52,884 nucleotides of DNA. Origin: Candidatus Thorarchaeota archaeon. GTDB taxonomy: Archaea; Asgardarchaeota; Thorarchaeia; Thorarchaeales; Thorarchaeaceae. Location of the stretch: positions 1 through 52,884 of the forward strand of contig SOKL01000045.1 of assembly GCA_004376265.1 (NCBI GenBank), written 5' to 3'. Made by a program: the position numbers and the translations under genes. Position 1 is the first letter of the stretch. Each line of letters begins with the position of its first letter. Positions 51,934 through 52,884 of this stretch are shown one piece after another. The notes below the pieces were generated by a model, which ran no database searches, was not told the DNA's origin, and was given only the letters and a program-made list of their open reading frames with translations.

Positions 51934-51952
51934 AATCTCCTCCGGCCCACCA
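51934..51952 (+). repeat. tRNA 3'-end fragment 2, upstream of eL38
   Basis: AATCTCCTCCGGCCCACCA is identical to 51223-51241. Just upstream GGAG could form the other side of the T-stem (GGAG with CTCC), but the loop between has ten bases instead of seven and lacks the conserved C56. It lies 30 nt before the eL38 ATG, the position expected for the 3' end of the tRNA whose 5' part follows eL40. Confidence 0.55.
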
Positions 51953-51982
51953 ACACACACAACAACAGAACGGTGCTTTACA

Positions 51983-52198
51983 ATGCCAAAACAAATCTAT
52001 GATGTCGAAAAGTTCCTCGAGATGTCGGAGGATGCAGAAGAGTGCAGAGTCAAGAGAGCCAGTGGACAGGTGAAGTTGAAACTCCGCACGAAGAAGTACC
52101 TATACACAATTGTTGTTGAGCCACAGAAAGCTGAAGAGATTATTCAGCAAGTCAAGTGCCAGGTAGTTGAAGCACGAAGTGTAGAGACAGAGGATTAA
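51983..52198 (+). CDS. rpl38e: Ribosomal protein eL38
   Basis: 71 aa from ATG 51983. An open frame extends upstream through tRNA-derived sequence and should be ignored. The sequence shows the eL38 core: MPKQIYDVEKFLEMS, then VKLKLRTKKYLYTIVV and KAEEIIQQVK. It is a small basic/acidic protein of the 60S/50S subunit, present in eukaryotes and only part of the archaea, including Asgard members. Its stop overlaps by four bases with the convergent beta-CASP nuclease gene. Confidence 0.93.
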   Translation: MPKQIYDVEKFLEMSEDAEECRVKRASGQVKLKLRTKKYLYTIVVEPQKAEEIIQQVKCQVVEARSVETED

Positions 52199-52884
52199 AT
52201 CTCAACTTTTTCGTTGATTTCTGGAACATGTGCCACGCATTTCCGTTTTTCCAATTTTTCAGCTAATGCGTCGCAAGACTCTGATTCACCATGGACTACA
52301 TAGAATTCAGGATCTCCAGGAATATTGGTGAGCATATCCATCATACCCTTGGAGTCTGAATGAGAAGAAAGATGATGTTGGCGAATATCTGCAGTCACAT
52401 CAAAGAGCTGACCGCGTACTGTTACCTTCCCCGTAGCTAGCATTTCCGCACCAGGAGTCCCGGGAATTTGGTAGCTGACAAGAACAATTGAGTTCTTCGG
52501 GTCATCATGAAGCATTTTGAAGTAGATATGTGATGCACCTCCCTTCAACATCCCTGCTGGAGAGATAATGACTCCTCCTTTCTGCACTGCTTTGGTACGA
52601 TCTCGATTATCACGGATGATATGGGTTCGCTTAACAGCTCGTTGAAATGCTTGAGGACTCTGAAGGTACTCTGGATGTTTCACAAGAATCTCATCAACAC
52701 CTCGTGCCATCCCATCAATGTACATTGGATACTTGCGAGGAAGTTCATGACCTTCAAGAATGCACATAATCTCCTGACTTCGGCCCACAGCAAATGCTGG
52801 AATCAGAACGGTTCCTCCTCGTTCTAGTGTCTCAATCACTGTATCAACGAGGGCATCCTCGATGTCTTCTCGTTTTGGATTAGC
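52195..52884 (-). CDS. Beta-CASP metallo-beta-lactamase RNA nuclease (C-terminal part)
   Basis: Partial: 229 residues, and the frame runs through the right edge of the window, so the N-terminal metal-binding half is missing. Seen motifs: TVLIPAFAVGRSQEIM, SPAGMLKGGASHIYFKMLHDDPKNSIVLVSYQIPGTPGAEML (beta-CASP core), SSHSDSKGMMDML with motif-B His, and VVHGESE with motif-C His. This is the CPSF73/aCPSF family, which cleaves RNA 3' ends or acts as 5'-3' exonuclease. Without the N-terminus I cannot say if KH domains (aCPSF1) are present. Confidence 0.9.
   Translation of the reverse strand, partial: ANPKREDIEDALVDTVIETLERGGTVLIPAFAVGRSQEIMCILEGHELPRKYPMYIDGMARGVDEILVKHPEYLQSPQAFQRAVKRTHIIRDNRDRTKAVQKGGVIISPAGMLKGGASHIYFKMLHDDPKNSIVLVSYQIPGTPGAEMLATGKVTVRGQLFDVTADIRQHHLSSHSDSKGMMDMLTNIPGDPEFYVVHGESESCDALAEKLEKRKCVAHVPEINEKVEI

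Noticed and set aside
51866-51982. N-terminal extension of eL38 through tRNA-derived sequence
   Set aside because: The extension translates a tRNA 3' end; eL38 itself begins at 51983 like its homologues.
1-52884. CRISPR array or cas genes
   Set aside because: No regularly spaced direct repeats and no Cas-like product were seen; the only dispersed repeats are the 93-nt element, the tRNA ends and the peptide genes.

Overview
The window looks like chromosomal DNA of an archaeon, most likely an Asgard archaeon of the Thorarchaeota type. Reasons seen in the sequence: archaeal/eukaryotic-type ribosomal proteins eL40 and eL38, TATA-type promoters, a tRNA with an intron at a non-anticodon site, an M42 peptidase, a beta-CASP RNA-processing nuclease, a Nip7-like PUA protein and a PAC2 protein. 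Two tandem small proteins resemble profilin, an Asgard hallmark. The taxonomic call is inference; no rRNA gene is present.

Layout. 0-5 kb is accessory: an unknown gene, an AlbA_2 (Schlafen-type) protein and a 790-aa protein with an embedded RibD/CDA-type deaminase. 4.7-8.6 kb holds a secreted/membrane protein and an MFS transporter interleaved with three copies of a very short conserved peptide. 8.6-20.9 kb is mixed housekeeping: membrane H+-pyrophosphatase, LRR protein, two methyltransferases, M14 carboxypeptidase, thioredoxin-fold protein, Holliday-junction-resolvase-like protein, a candidate structured RNA, M42 peptidase, NfeD-like protein and a second MFS transporter. 21.0-23.3 kb has a divergent promoter region between a three-gene microprotein operon and a winged-helix regulator, followed by the profilin-like pair.

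23.4-26.6 kb has a DUF167 protein and an OPT-family transporter with three 100-residue N-terminal membrane repeats. 26.7-38 kb is one minus-strand operon: a giant transglutaminase-like/Ig-repeat/DUF4129 surface protein, a DUF4350-like protein, MoxR ATPase, DUF58/vWA protein and a polytopic membrane protein, probably a cell-envelope assembly or remodelling module. 38-43.5 kb has HD hydrolase, CYTH, threonine synthase, a yeast-Fcy1-like cytosine deaminase, an NSUN RNA methyltransferase coupled to a PUA protein, and PAC2. 43.7-48 kb has a Hel308-like protein whose ATPase motifs are gone but which carries a SWIM zinc finger, then succinyl-CoA synthetase sucC-sucD.

48-52.2 kb is the strangest part. 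eL40 is followed by the 5' two-thirds of a tRNA. eL38 is preceded by the last 19 nt of a tRNA with the matching acceptor strand. Between them lie about 3.6 kb carrying a 93-nt dispersed repeat, a membrane protein, a protein with five HTH repeats and two HNH-like zinc domains, an intact intron-containing tRNA-Val on the other strand, a second tRNA 3' end and a PrcB-like protein. This looks like an insertion that broke an eL40-tRNA-eL38 locus.

The best candidates for something undescribed are the 23-residue peptide family (copies differ almost only at synonymous sites), the microprotein operon at 21.0-21.35 kb, the ATPase-dead Hel308-SWIM protein, and the split-tRNA/HTH-HNH region.
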